This document shows positions 31,717 to 39,017 of a stretch of DNA of 40,204 nucleotides, piece after piece (the first letter of the stretch is position 1; every line of letters starts with the position of its first letter). The stretch is from positions 1 to 40,204 of the forward strand of contig NZ_VZZK01000021.1 of the NCBI RefSeq assembly GCF_008806385.1, in the 5' to 3' direction. A program made the position numbers and the translations under genes. The DNA comes from Methylobacterium soli (lineage in GTDB: Bacteria; Pseudomonadota; Alphaproteobacteria; Rhizobiales; Beijerinckiaceae). The notes beneath the pieces are model-generated. The model was given only the letters and a program-made list of their open reading frames with translations, had not been told where the DNA came from and did not search any database.

Positions 31717-32673
31717 ATGCGCGTGGTTCGCGAACCGATTTGGCGCCCGTTTCACGTCGCCGGCGCCGCCGCCGGCCTCGCCCTCGCGCTCGGCGCCACG
31801 CCGGCGCGCGCCGAGCTGCAGATCCTCGCCGCCAAGATCGTCGCCGGCGAATTGTGGGTGCTCGGCGCGGTGGACGAGCCGGAGGCCGAGATCACCCTCG
31901 ACGGGCGCTTCCCGCAGAAGACGGACAGCCGGGGCAATTTCGATTTCCGCGTCGTCTACCACCCGGCGAGCTGCATCGTGACCCTGCGCACCCCCCGCCG
32001 CGAGCGCCAAGCCGTCGTCGGCGAGTGCGGGCAGCGGGGCGCCGCCGGCCCACCCGGCCCACCCGGACCGCCCGGTCCTCCGGGGCCCGCGGGTCCTCCC
32101 GGCGCGGCCGGCGGGACCGAGGCGCGCGCGGCGGATCCGGTGCCGGGCCCGCCCGGGCCACCCGGACCCCCCGGCATCGCCGGACCGCCCGGCATCGCCG
32201 GCCCTGCCGGACCACCTGGTCCTGCCGGACCCGTGGGGCCGAAGGGCGAGCCCGGAGAGCCCGGCCGCGACGGCGCGCCCGGGCCGGCCGGTCCCGAGGG
32301 GGCTGCCGGCGCGGCGGGGCTGGATGGTCCCGCCGGCCCACCCGGTCCCCTCGGTCCGCCTGGCGAGCGCGGCGCGCCGGGGCCGGCGGGCCCCGCGGGC
32401 GAAGCCGGTCCGGCGGGGGCTCCCGGTGCGGCGGGCGGCCCGGGTCCCGCGGGCGAAGCCGGTGCGGCGGGGGCTCCCGGTGCGGCCGGCCCGATCGGCC
32501 CGCCCGGTCCCCCCGGCAAGGTCGGCCCCCGCGGACCGGCCGGCCCAGCGGGGCCCCGTGGCCCGGCCGGTCCGCCCGGCGCCCGCGCCGCCGCGGCTCC
32601 GGCGCGGGCGGCCCCGCGCCAGCCCGACCCGCTGCCGATCCAGCCGGCGCCGGGCGTCGCCGCGCCCTATTGA
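31717..32673 (+). CDS. Secreted collagen-like protein
   Basis: A 318-residue protein. A Sec signal peptide (hydrophobic core at about residues 13-28, cleavage after ARA near 32) is followed by a small beta-rich domain (33-104) containing two Cys, at residues 86 and 104. Then come Gly-Xaa-Yaa triplets: nine from residue 105, a 12-residue break at 132-143, and 49 more up to residue 290. The tail of 28 residues is Pro/Ala-rich. Triplets are Pro-rich, such as GPP, GPA, GER and GEP, as in bacterial collagens, which form stable triple helices without hydroxyproline. The N-terminal domain probably trimerises it. Start chosen at the ATG at 31717; a GTG six bases on is possible. Role unknown: cell surface, matrix or adhesion are options. 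Confidence 0.85.
   Translation: MRVVREPIWRPFHVAGAAAGLALALGATPARAELQILAAKIVAGELWVLGAVDEPEAEITLDGRFPQKTDSRGNFDFRVVYHPASCIVTLRTPRRERQAVVGECGQRGAAGPPGPPGPPGPPGPAGPPGAAGGTEARAADPVPGPPGPPGPPGIAGPPGIAGPAGPPGPAGPVGPKGEPGEPGRDGAPGPAGPEGAAGAAGLDGPAGPPGPLGPPGERGAPGPAGPAGEAGPAGAPGAAGGPGPAGEAGAAGAPGAAGPIGPPGPPGKVGPRGPAGPAGPRGPAGPPGARAAAAPARAAPRQPDPLPIQPAPGVAAPY
32392..32486 (+). repeat. 41-base direct repeat inside the collagen-like gene
   Basis: Positions 32392-32432 and 32446-32486 are 41-base copies with one mismatch, offset by 54 bases (18 codons, six triplets), encoding PAGEAGPAGAPGAA and PAGEAGAAGAPGAA. The near identity at DNA level, beyond what the protein repeat needs, points to recent duplication or slippage in the tract. 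Confidence 0.7.
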
Positions 32674-32754
32674 GGCCGTGGCGGCGCCCCGCGCCCTGAC
32701 AGATCCGCGCCCGCGCCCTATGACGGGACGGAGAGCCAGGAGAGCGTGAGCGCA

Positions 32755-34380
32755 ATGACCGTGAAGACCGTGCCGACGACGCCGTTTGCCGACCAGAAGC
32801 CGGGGACGTCGGGCCTGCGCAAGAAGGTGCCGGTCTTCCAGGAGCCGCGTTACGTCGAGAACTTCATCCAGGCGATCTTCGACACTCTGCCGGAGCGCGA
32901 CGGCGCCACCCTGGTGATCGGCGGCGACGGGCGCTTCCTCAACCGCGAGGTGGTGCAGACGGCCCTGAAGATCGCCGCCGCCAACGGCTTCGGGCGCGCC
33001 CTGGTGGGGCAGGGGGGCCTGCTCTCGACGCCCGCCGCCTCCTGCGTCATCCGCAAGCACGGGGCGATCGGCGGCATCGTGCTCTCGGCCAGCCACAATC
33101 CGGGCGGGCCGGAGGGGGATTTCGGCATCAAGTTCAACACCGCCAATGGCGGCCCGGCGCCCGAATCCGTCACGGCGGCGATCCATGCCCGCACCCGGGC
33201 GATCGACGCCTACCGCATCCTCGAGGCGGAGGATCTCGACCTCGACCGGCTCGGGACGACGCAGCTCGGGCCCATGGCGGTCGCGGTGATCGACCCCGTG
33301 GCCGATTATGCCGCCCTGATGCGCGCGCTCGTCGATTTCGACGCGATCCGGCGCCTGTTCGCGTCCGGGTTCCGCATGCGCTTCGACGCCATGAGCGCGG
33401 TGACGGGCCCCTACGCCCGGGCGATCCTCGAAGGGGAGCTCGGCGCGGCGCCCGGCACCGTCGTCAACGCGGTGCCCAAGCCCGATTTCGGCGGCCATCA
33501 CCCCGATCCCAACCCCGTCCACGCCGCCGCCCTGATGGCCGAGATGCTGGGGCCCGACGCGCCGGATTTCGGCGCGGCCTCGGATGGCGACGGCGACCGC
33601 AACATGATCGTGGCGCCCGGCCTGTTCGTGACCCCGAGCGACAGCCTCGCGATCCTCACGGCGCAGGCCGGAGTCGCTCCCGGCTACGCCGCCGGGCTCG
33701 CGGGCGTGGCGCGCTCGATGCCGACGAGCCGGGCGGTGGACCGGGTCGCGGCCCGCCTGGGGATCCGGGCCTACGAGACGCCGACGGGCTGGAAGTTCTT
33801 CGGCAACCTGCTCGATGCCGGCCTCATCACCCTCTGCGGCGAGGAGAGCGCCGGCACCGGCTCGAACCATGTGCGGGAGAAGGACGGCCTCTGGGCGGTC
33901 CTGCTCTGGCTCAACGTCCTGGCGGCGACCGGGACGCCCGCGCAGAGCCTGGTGCGGGCCCATTGGGCGGAATACGGGCGCGATTACTACGCCCGGCACG
34001 ATTACGAGGAGGTCGAGACGGCCGCCGCCAACGCGGTGATGGACGGGCTCCGGGCGCGGCTCGCCGAGCTTCCGGGCCGGCGCGTCGCCGGCCTCACGGT
34101 CGCGGCGGCCGACGAGTTCCGCTACGTCGACCCGGTGGACGGCTCGGTCACCGAGCAGCAGGGCCTGCGCATCCTGTTCGCCGAGGATGCCCGGGCGGTG
34201 TTCCGCCTCTCCGGCACCGGCACCGCCGGGGCGACGCTCAGGGTCTATCTGGAGCGCTACGCGGTCGACGATCCCGACGCGCCCGTGGAGGCGATGCTCG
34301 CCCCCGTGGTCGAGGCGGCCCGCAGCCTCTCGGACATCGCCCGGCTGACCGGCCGGCAGGAGCCCAGCGTCATCACCTGA
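32755..34380 (+). CDS. pgm: Alpha-D-glucose phosphomutase
   Basis: A 541-residue phosphohexomutase that interconverts glucose-1-phosphate and glucose-6-phosphate, linking glycolysis to glycogen and polysaccharide synthesis. The phosphoserine loop SASHNPGGPEGDFGIK places the catalytic serine at residue 113, and the metal loop DGDGDR is at 277-282. CGEESAGTGSNHVREKDG is the sugar-binding loop and FRLSGTGTAGATLRVYLE the phosphate-binding loop. The long PGPEGDFGIKFN form and GTSGLRKKV at the N-terminus fit the eukaryote-like PGM1 class. Start chosen at the ATG at 32755; a GTG at 32746 lies too close to the AGGAG. Confidence 0.95.
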   Translation: MTVKTVPTTPFADQKPGTSGLRKKVPVFQEPRYVENFIQAIFDTLPERDGATLVIGGDGRFLNREVVQTALKIAAANGFGRALVGQGGLLSTPAASCVIRKHGAIGGIVLSASHNPGGPEGDFGIKFNTANGGPAPESVTAAIHARTRAIDAYRILEAEDLDLDRLGTTQLGPMAVAVIDPVADYAALMRALVDFDAIRRLFASGFRMRFDAMSAVTGPYARAILEGELGAAPGTVVNAVPKPDFGGHHPDPNPVHAAALMAEMLGPDAPDFGAASDGDGDRNMIVAPGLFVTPSDSLAILTAQAGVAPGYAAGLAGVARSMPTSRAVDRVAARLGIRAYETPTGWKFFGNLLDAGLITLCGEESAGTGSNHVREKDGLWAVLLWLNVLAATGTPAQSLVRAHWAEYGRDYYARHDYEEVETAAANAVMDGLRARLAELPGRRVAGLTVAAADEFRYVDPVDGSVTEQQGLRILFAEDARAVFRLSGTGTAGATLRVYLERYAVDDPDAPVEAMLAPVVEAARSLSDIARLTGRQEPSVIT

Positions 34381-34392
34381 CCGGCGCCCAAA

Positions 34393-34434
34393 CGAGAAAT
34401 CGCCGGCGCGCTTATGAGCGCACCGGCGGTCTCG
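34393..34434. terminator. Bidirectional terminator between pgm and glnII
   Basis: The gap between these convergent genes contains CGCCGG-C-GCGCT-TATG-AGCGC-A-CCGGCG (34401-34428): 11 base pairs with one mismatch and a four-base loop, extended outward by CGAG/CTCG. On the minus strand it is followed by ATTTCTCGTTTG, a modest T-rich tail suited to ending glnII transcripts. On the plus strand the tail is less T-rich. Confidence 0.65.
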
Positions 34435-34452
34435 TGGTTCAGGCCATTCGCC

Positions 34453-35508
34453 TCAGGCGACCGCGCGCTCGCCGGAATCCGACGCGCCCTGGGCGGTCGG
34501 CACGGAGGCGATCGTCTTCAGGATCTGCGAGGCGATCTGGTAGGGGTCCCCTTGCGAGTTCGGACGGCGGTCTTCCAGGTAGCCCTTGTAGCTGTTGTTG
34601 ACGAAGCTGTGGGGCACGCGGATCGAGGCGCCGCGATCGGCCACGCCGTAGCTGAACTCGTGGATCGAGGCGGTCTCGTGCTTGCCGGTCAGCCGCATGT
34701 GGTTGTCCGGGCCGTAGACCGCGATGTGGTCCTCGCGGTTCGCCTTGAAGGCCTCCATCAGGGCCTCGAAATAGGCCTTGCCGCCCGTCTCGCGCAGGAA
34801 CGTCGTGGAGAAGTTGGCGTGCATGCCCGAGCCGTTCCAGTCGGTGTCGCCGAGCGGCTTGCAATGGTACTCGACGTCGATGCCGTACTTCTCGGTCAGG
34901 CGCTGCAGCAGGTAGCGGGCGACCCACATCTCGTCGGCGGCCTTCTTGGAGCCCTTGCCGAAGATCTGGAATTCCCACTGGCCCTTGGCCACCTCGGCGT
35001 TGATGCCCTCGTGGTTGATGCCGGCCGAGAGGCAGAGGTCGAGATGCTCCTCGACGATCTGGCGGGCGATGCTGCCGACATTCGCGTAGCCGACGCCGGT
35101 ATAGTAGGGGCCCTGCGGCGCCGGGAAGCCGGTCTCGGGGAAGCCGAGGGGACGACCGTTCTTGTAGAAGAAGTATTCCTGCTCGAAGCCGAACCAGGCG
35201 CCCGGATCATCCAGGATGGTGGCGCGCTTGTTCGACGGGTGCGGAGTCTTGCCGTCCGGCATCATGACTTCGCACAGCACGAGAACGCCGTTGATGCGGG
35301 TGCTGTCGGGGAAGACGCGGACGGGCTTGAGGACGCAATCCGAGTTGCTGCCCTCGGCCTGCTTGGTCGAGCTGCCGTCGAAGCCCCAGAGCGGAAGTTG
35401 CTCCAGCGTCGGGAAGCCGTCGTATTCCTTGATCTGCGTCTTGCCGCGAAGGTTCGGGACCGGCGTGTACCCGTCGAGCCACAAGTACTCGAGCTTGTAT
35501 TTTGTCAT
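34453..35508 (-). CDS. glnII: Glutamine synthetase type II
   Basis: A 351-residue eukaryote-type glutamine synthetase (GSII), which makes glutamine from glutamate, ammonia and ATP. The length matches GSII (about 340-360) and not GSI (about 470). Landmarks are LPLWGFDGSSTKQAEG, FGFEQEYFF (active-site Glu pair), NAEVAKGQWEFQI, NGSGMHANFST and DRGASIRVPHS. GSII lacks the adenylylation site of GSI and in rhizobia is controlled by NtrC. A good sigma-54 promoter lies about 70 bases upstream of the ATG, and GAGAG serves as the ribosome site. The neighbour upstream is glutaminase on the same strand. Confidence 0.95.
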   Translation of the reverse strand: MTKYKLEYLWLDGYTPVPNLRGKTQIKEYDGFPTLEQLPLWGFDGSSTKQAEGSNSDCVLKPVRVFPDSTRINGVLVLCEVMMPDGKTPHPSNKRATILDDPGAWFGFEQEYFFYKNGRPLGFPETGFPAPQGPYYTGVGYANVGSIARQIVEEHLDLCLSAGINHEGINAEVAKGQWEFQIFGKGSKKAADEMWVARYLLQRLTEKYGIDVEYHCKPLGDTDWNGSGMHANFSTTFLRETGGKAYFEALMEAFKANREDHIAVYGPDNHMRLTGKHETASIHEFSYGVADRGASIRVPHSFVNNSYKGYLEDRRPNSQGDPYQIASQILKTIASVPTAQGASDSGERAVA

Positions 35509-35589
35509 TCCGCGTCTCTCGTCCGTTGAGGCTGCGAAAACGGAGGAACCTCGGAGGATCCCTGGCCATCGGCGACCTGCGCCCGCCCT

Positions 35590-35605
35590 AGCACGCGGTA
35601 TGCCA
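35590..35605 (-). promoter_or_regulatory. glnII: Sigma-54 promoter of glnII
   Basis: Read on the minus strand, TGGCATA-CCGC-GTGCT matches the sigma-54 consensus TGGCAYR-N4-TTGCW at every fixed base except one. The invariant GG and GC are ten bases apart. The transcript would begin near 35579, some 70 bases before the glnII ATG. Rhizobial glnII genes are known to use sigma-54 and NtrC, which supports the call. Confidence 0.7.
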
Positions 35606-35795
35606 AACGGCTCAGGTCGATCCGGATTGATCGCATCATCGACCGGAACCGGGGCCGATTCCGGCAGGTTCCTCCCTCTCGGCTCTCGCGATTTCCCTGG
35701 CGGCCGCGCCCCGCCGCGAAGGCCGGCCTGCGGCCAAGCCTGCTCGTTCGAAGAGCGGGCGTGACCGATGCCAAAGCGGCGATCTGCGCCTTTCA

Positions 35796-35829
35796 TGGGC
35801 ATCTGCATGCAAATGATGCAATATGCCCA
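35796..35829. promoter_or_regulatory. Inverted repeat upstream of glnII, possible activator site
   Basis: TGGGCAT (35796-35802) and ATGCCCA (35823-35829) frame an AT-richer core with TGCATGCA and TGCA-N5-TGCA. The site is about 220-250 bases upstream of the predicted sigma-54 start, where enhancer-binding proteins such as NtrC act. It does not match the NtrC consensus closely. It also lies just after the glsA stop codon on the same strand, so an RNA hairpin role is possible. Nothing else was seen in the 359-base gap 35509-35867. Confidence 0.4.
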
Positions 35830-35867
35830 CGTTTACGGCTGAGCTTGCGCCGAATCGCGGGCGCTCC

Positions 35868-36809
35868 TCAGACCCCGAAGATCGACCAGCCGAGGCGCTT
35901 CGTCAGCGCCTCGAGGGCGATGCGGCCGAGATGCGAATTGCCCGCCGCGTCGAGGCCCGGCGACCAGACCGCGATCGAGGCCTTGCCGGGTGCGATCGCC
36001 AGGATGCCGCCCCCGACCCCGCTCTTGCCCGGCAGGCCGACCCGGTAGGCGAACTCGCCCGAGCCGTCGTAATGGCCGCAGGTCAGCATCACGGCGTTGA
36101 TGCGGCGCGCCCGCTCGGGCGAGACCACCGAGTGGCCGGTGGCGGGGTTGCGGCCCGAATGAGCGAGGAACCGCCCCGCCGTGGCGAGCTGCCGGCACGA
36201 CATCGCGATGGCGCAATGGTGGAAATAGACGCCGAGCGTGTAATCCACCGGGTTGTCGAGCACCCCGAAGGACCGCATGAAATTGGCGAGCGCGGTGTTG
36301 CGGAAGCCCGTGCGCTTCTCGGAGGCCGCCACCGCCTCGTCGATCGTGATGGTCGGGTCCAGCGCCAGCGCCTGCATGAAGCGCAGGATCTCCCCCAGGG
36401 CCTCGCGGGGCTGATGGCCGGAGAGGATCACGTCCGTGACCGCGATCGCGCCCGCATTGATGAAGGGGTTGCGCGGCACGCCCCGTTCCAGCTCCAGCTG
36501 CACGATCGAGTTGAACGGGTTGCCGGAGGGCTCGCGCCCGACCCGCCGCCACAGCCGGTCGCCGATCATCCCGAGGGCGAGGGTCAGGGTGAAGACCTTC
36601 GAGATGCTCTGGATCGAGAACGGGACGTCGGCGTCGCCCCCGACCGCGACGGTGCCGGCGGCATCGATCACCGCGAGGCCGAAGGCCCGGGGATCCGCCC
36701 GCGCCAGTTCGGGAATGTAGGTCGCGACCTCGCCCCGGTCGGGGCGGTCCCGCATCTCGTCGGTGATCTCGCGCACGATGCGCGCGAGATCGGGCGCCGG
36801 CTCGCTCAT
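35868..36809 (-). CDS. glsA: Glutaminase
   Basis: A 313-residue beta-lactamase-fold glutaminase that hydrolyses glutamine to glutamate and ammonia. The Ser-Lys dyad is in FSIQSISKVF (Ser68, Lys71), and NPFINAGAI, GFRNTALANFM, DYTLGVYFHHCAI and YRVGLPGKSGVGGG are the further conserved blocks. Length matches E. coli YbgJ/YneH (about 310). GGAG precedes the ATG at 36809; longer readings to 37571 cross non-coding DNA. It lies next to glnII, so synthesis and breakdown of glutamine sit side by side; the long gap with its own promoter suggests separate control. Confidence 0.93.
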   Translation of the reverse strand: MSEPAPDLARIVREITDEMRDRPDRGEVATYIPELARADPRAFGLAVIDAAGTVAVGGDADVPFSIQSISKVFTLTLALGMIGDRLWRRVGREPSGNPFNSIVQLELERGVPRNPFINAGAIAVTDVILSGHQPREALGEILRFMQALALDPTITIDEAVAASEKRTGFRNTALANFMRSFGVLDNPVDYTLGVYFHHCAIAMSCRQLATAGRFLAHSGRNPATGHSVVSPERARRINAVMLTCGHYDGSGEFAYRVGLPGKSGVGGGILAIAPGKASIAVWSPGLDAAGNSHLGRIALEALTKRLGWSIFGV

Positions 36810-36977
36810 CGGCCAGCTCCGGCCGGTCCGGGCGTGAAGGGAGGTGTTCGCATCGCCAGCTCTTCCGTGGGCAGCCTGCCTTAAGGCGGGCCGGAGACCC
36901 GGACGCAAGGGGTGCGCCTCGCCCGTCGCACCCCATCGCAGCGCAGCAACCCGGATCGGCATCGCAATGTCGCTCAT

Positions 36978-37049
36978 CTGCACAGCGTCTGTGCAGGGCA
37001 AAATAGCGTGCAAAAGCTCAGTGGCTGTGCAGGCGCGAATACTGTGCAG
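36978..37049. promoter_or_regulatory. Cluster of four CTGTGCAG octamers
   Basis: In the 316-base gap between glsA and the 37126 gene there is a perfect palindrome CTGCACAG-CGT-CTGTGCAG (36978-36996). Two more direct copies of CTGTGCAG follow, at 37025-37032 and 37042-37049. The last copy ends five bases before a TTGATA -35 word. Such iteration next to a promoter suggests cooperative binding by a regulator that recognises the octamer. The regulator is unknown. The rest of the gap holds GCCTTAAGGC-centred symmetry near 36875-36890 and no gene. Confidence 0.6.
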
Positions 37050-37053
37050 CGCC

Positions 37054-37081
37054 TTGATATCGCGAAAAAAACTCGTAGATT
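37054..37081 (+). promoter_or_regulatory. Putative promoter of the 176-residue protein gene
   Basis: TTGATA (37054-37059), a 16-base spacer with a run of A, and TAGATT (37076-37081) form a passable promoter starting transcription about 38 bases before the ATG. It directly follows the octamer cluster. Confidence 0.45.
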
Positions 37082-37125
37082 TCGTCAGGATAAAGAACGT
37101 CCAAGACTTCCGAAGGGGATGAGCG

Positions 37126-37656
37126 ATGATCGCCGCATCCGAGATCAAGAGCCGCTTCCGCCGCCGCCTGCAGGCCGCCGACCTCCGCAAGGACACGCTT
37201 CGCCAGAAGCTGATCGAGGAGGGCGCGCGCGTGCTCGATCCGGTGATCGGGGTTCTGGCGGTGATGGCGGAGGTGCTCGACGAGGAAGGCAACGCGCATG
37301 GGCGGATCGACGAGCTCGCGATCGAGGTCGACGACGAGGATCTGGTCTGCCTGCACCCGGTGCTGCACAGCGAGGCGGGGCCCGAGCACAAGCTGACGAT
37401 CAAGTACGGGCCCGTCCTCGGGGGCAGCAACTTCCTCTCGGTCTCCGGTCTCGGCAGCCGGCATGCCGAGATGCTGTTTCCGGCGCCCACCAACGCGATC
37501 TCCAGCCTCGGCCGCTCGGTCGGCAACGACCTGCTCCTCGACGCGGACCGCGCGGGCGAACTCGCCGACATCCTCCGCGACCTCGTGGAGGAGTTCTACG
37601 CCGGCCAGGCCGAGCCGCAGCCGCTGCCCCATCTCCGGCTGGTCCAGTCGGCCTGA
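37126..37656 (+). CDS. Conserved-looking protein of unknown function
   Basis: A 176-residue soluble protein without signal peptide or membrane segment. The N-terminal 25 residues are basic and helical (EIKSRFRRRLQAADLRKDTLRQ), the middle is acidic (IDELAIEVDDEDLVCLHP), and there is a Gly/Ser-rich stretch, GPVLGGSNFLSVSGLGS. No family is recognised. AAGGGGATGAGCG gives a good ribosome site before the ATG at 37126. It stands alone behind the CTGTGCAG cluster, which suggests specific regulation. Codon use is like the neighbours, so recent transfer is not indicated. Confidence 0.75.
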   Translation: MIAASEIKSRFRRRLQAADLRKDTLRQKLIEEGARVLDPVIGVLAVMAEVLDEEGNAHGRIDELAIEVDDEDLVCLHPVLHSEAGPEHKLTIKYGPVLGGSNFLSVSGLGSRHAEMLFPAPTNAISSLGRSVGNDLLLDADRAGELADILRDLVEEFYAGQAEPQPLPHLRLVQSA

Positions 37657-37806
37657 GCGGAGCCGGAGCGCAGGGTCGCTCCGGGCGCGCCCCGCGGATC
37701 TTGCCGGCACGCCGGCGGGAAACCCGGGCCCATCCGCCGGGTTCTCGCAGCATGACCCGCGTCGCACGCCCCGAGATCCCGCCCCTCCCGCCCCGGGGAG
37801 GCGCCC

Positions 37807-38541
37807 ATGCGTGATCCGACCTATCCGCCCCTCGACGTGCTCAAGCCCGTCGCGCCGGACCTCTGGATCGTGGATAGCGGCCCGCTCCGGGCGCTCGGCC
37901 TGCCGCTCCCGGTGCGGATGACGGTGATCCGTTTGCCCGACGGGGCAATCTGGCTCCACTCGCCGACCCGCCACGACGAAGGCTTGCAGCGGGCGATCGA
38001 GGCCCTGGGGCCGATCCGCCACCTGGTGGCGCCCAACAGCGCGCATTGGAGCTTCGTGGCGGCGTGGCAGCGCCACTGCCCCGACGCCGCGACCTGGGGC
38101 GCGCCGAAGCTGAGGGAGCGCGGGCCGGTGCGCCGCGCCAACCTGCGGATCGACCACGACCTCGGCGCCGAAGCCCCGCCCGCCTGGTCCGGCGCGCTCC
38201 GGCAGGTGCTGGTGCCGGGCGGCTTCGGATTCCGGGAGGTGGCCTTCTTCCACGCCGGCTCGCGGACGCTGATTTTGACCGACTTGGTGCTCAACCTCGA
38301 ACCCGGGAGGCTGCCCTGGCCGATGCGGCCGCTGGCGCATCTCGTCGGCATCACGGCGCCCGACGGCCGGGCGCCCGCCTATCTCCGCCTCGTCGTGAAG
38401 GCCCGCAAGCGCGCGGCCGCCCGCGCCGCCGCCGCCCTGGTCGGGCTCGCGCCGGAGCGCGTCGTGTTCAGCCACGGCGCCTGGTTCGAGCGGGACGGCA
38501 CGCCCCGGCTCCGGCGCTCGCTCCGCTGGCTCCTCGACTGA
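37807..38541 (+). CDS. DUF4336 protein
   Basis: A 244-residue protein of the DUF4336 family, recognised from PLDVLKPVAPDLWIVDSGP at the N-terminus, TVIRLPDGAIWLHSPT, HLVAPNSAHWSFVAAWQ and VFSHGAWF. The layout recalls a reduced metallo-beta-lactamase fold, but the full zinc-binding HxHxDH motif is not present, so hydrolase activity is uncertain. GGGGAGG lies upstream of the ATG. It follows the 176-residue protein after 150 bases on the same strand and converges on usg. Confidence 0.75.
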   Translation: MRDPTYPPLDVLKPVAPDLWIVDSGPLRALGLPLPVRMTVIRLPDGAIWLHSPTRHDEGLQRAIEALGPIRHLVAPNSAHWSFVAAWQRHCPDAATWGAPKLRERGPVRRANLRIDHDLGAEAPPAWSGALRQVLVPGGFGFREVAFFHAGSRTLILTDLVLNLEPGRLPWPMRPLAHLVGITAPDGRAPAYLRLVVKARKRAAARAAAALVGLAPERVVFSHGAWFERDGTPRLRRSLRWLLD

Positions 38542-38559
38542 GCCGCCGCATCCGGGCTT

Positions 38560-38591
38560 CGCGCGGGCCGGCGAGGTCGCCGGCCTGCGCG
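38560..38591. terminator. GC-rich hairpin between convergent DUF4336 and usg genes
   Basis: Positions 38560-38573 pair with 38578-38591 as a 14-bp stem with one G-T pair and the loop AGGT. It fills the 52-base gap between two convergent stop codons. There is no T-run on either side, so it may act as a Rho-assisted or weak bidirectional terminator. Confidence 0.5.
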
Positions 38592-38593
38592 CC

Positions 38594-38866
38594 TCACTGC
38601 AGGTGGAACTCGGTGCCGACGGCCCGCCATTCCGCGGGCCTGATCAGCCGGCTATGGGCCACCCTGACCGCGTGCAGGGGCCCGTCGAGGCTTGCCTGCC
38701 AGAAGGCCAGGAAGCGCCTCAAGGCGGGGAAATCCGGGAACAGGTCGTGGTGCTGCCAGACGAAGGTCTGCAGCAGGTGGGGATGGTCGGGCAGGCGATA
38801 GAGGATCTCGGCCGTGGTGAGACCGTAGCCTTCGAGTTGGCGGCGGAAAGCCGGCGACGCGATCAT
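38594..38866 (-). CDS. usg: Usg-family protein
   Basis: A 90-residue protein of the Usg family of alphaproteobacteria. The conserved body is GYGLTTAEILYRLPDHPHLLQTFVWQ followed by PALRRFLAFWQASLDGPLHAVRVAH. Function is not established. The ATG at 38866 has AGGGG nine bases upstream; a GTG six bases earlier is an alternative. A terminator-like hairpin separates it from the gene upstream on the same strand, so it has its own transcript. Confidence 0.85.
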   Translation of the reverse strand: MIASPAFRRQLEGYGLTTAEILYRLPDHPHLLQTFVWQHHDLFPDFPALRRFLAFWQASLDGPLHAVRVAHSRLIRPAEWRAVGTEFHLQ

Positions 38867-38960
38867 GCTCACGGACCCCTGCTGGCACGGGAGGGACGAC
38901 CTCCGCAGGGTGAGGCCGGGAGGCCGCCGAGGCAAGGGGGCTGGCGATCAATTATCATTC

Positions 38961-39003
38961 AAAAACAAAGCCTTGGCACTCATCGCCTAAATCTGCTGCC
39001 AAG
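38961..39003 (-). terminator. Terminator after the region-1.1-like membrane protein gene
   Basis: On the minus strand CTTGGCA (39003-38997) pairs with TGCCAAG (38978-38972) and is followed by GCTTTGTTTTTG. The 7-bp stem with a long loop plus T-run lies 14 bases after the stop codon of the gene at 39018-39464, fitting intrinsic termination before usg. Confidence 0.55.
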
Positions 39004-39017
39004 CTTTTCGGCGCCGC

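Noticed and set aside
32030..32600. Possible CRISPR-like or minisatellite array
   Set aside because: The repetition follows from the Gly-Xaa-Yaa coding tract; there are no unique spacers of constant length.
31548..33999. Long Gly/Arg-rich open frames on both strands over the collagen-like gene
   Set aside because: Products of the GGN/CCN repetition of the triplet-coding DNA; only the frame with signal peptide and intact Gly-X-Y periodicity is sensible.
35759..35773. A second TGGCAT-N-GC sigma-54-like site upstream of glnII
   Set aside because: Spacing fits but the -12 half (ACGC) has two mismatches; the site at 35590-35605 is closer to consensus and better placed.
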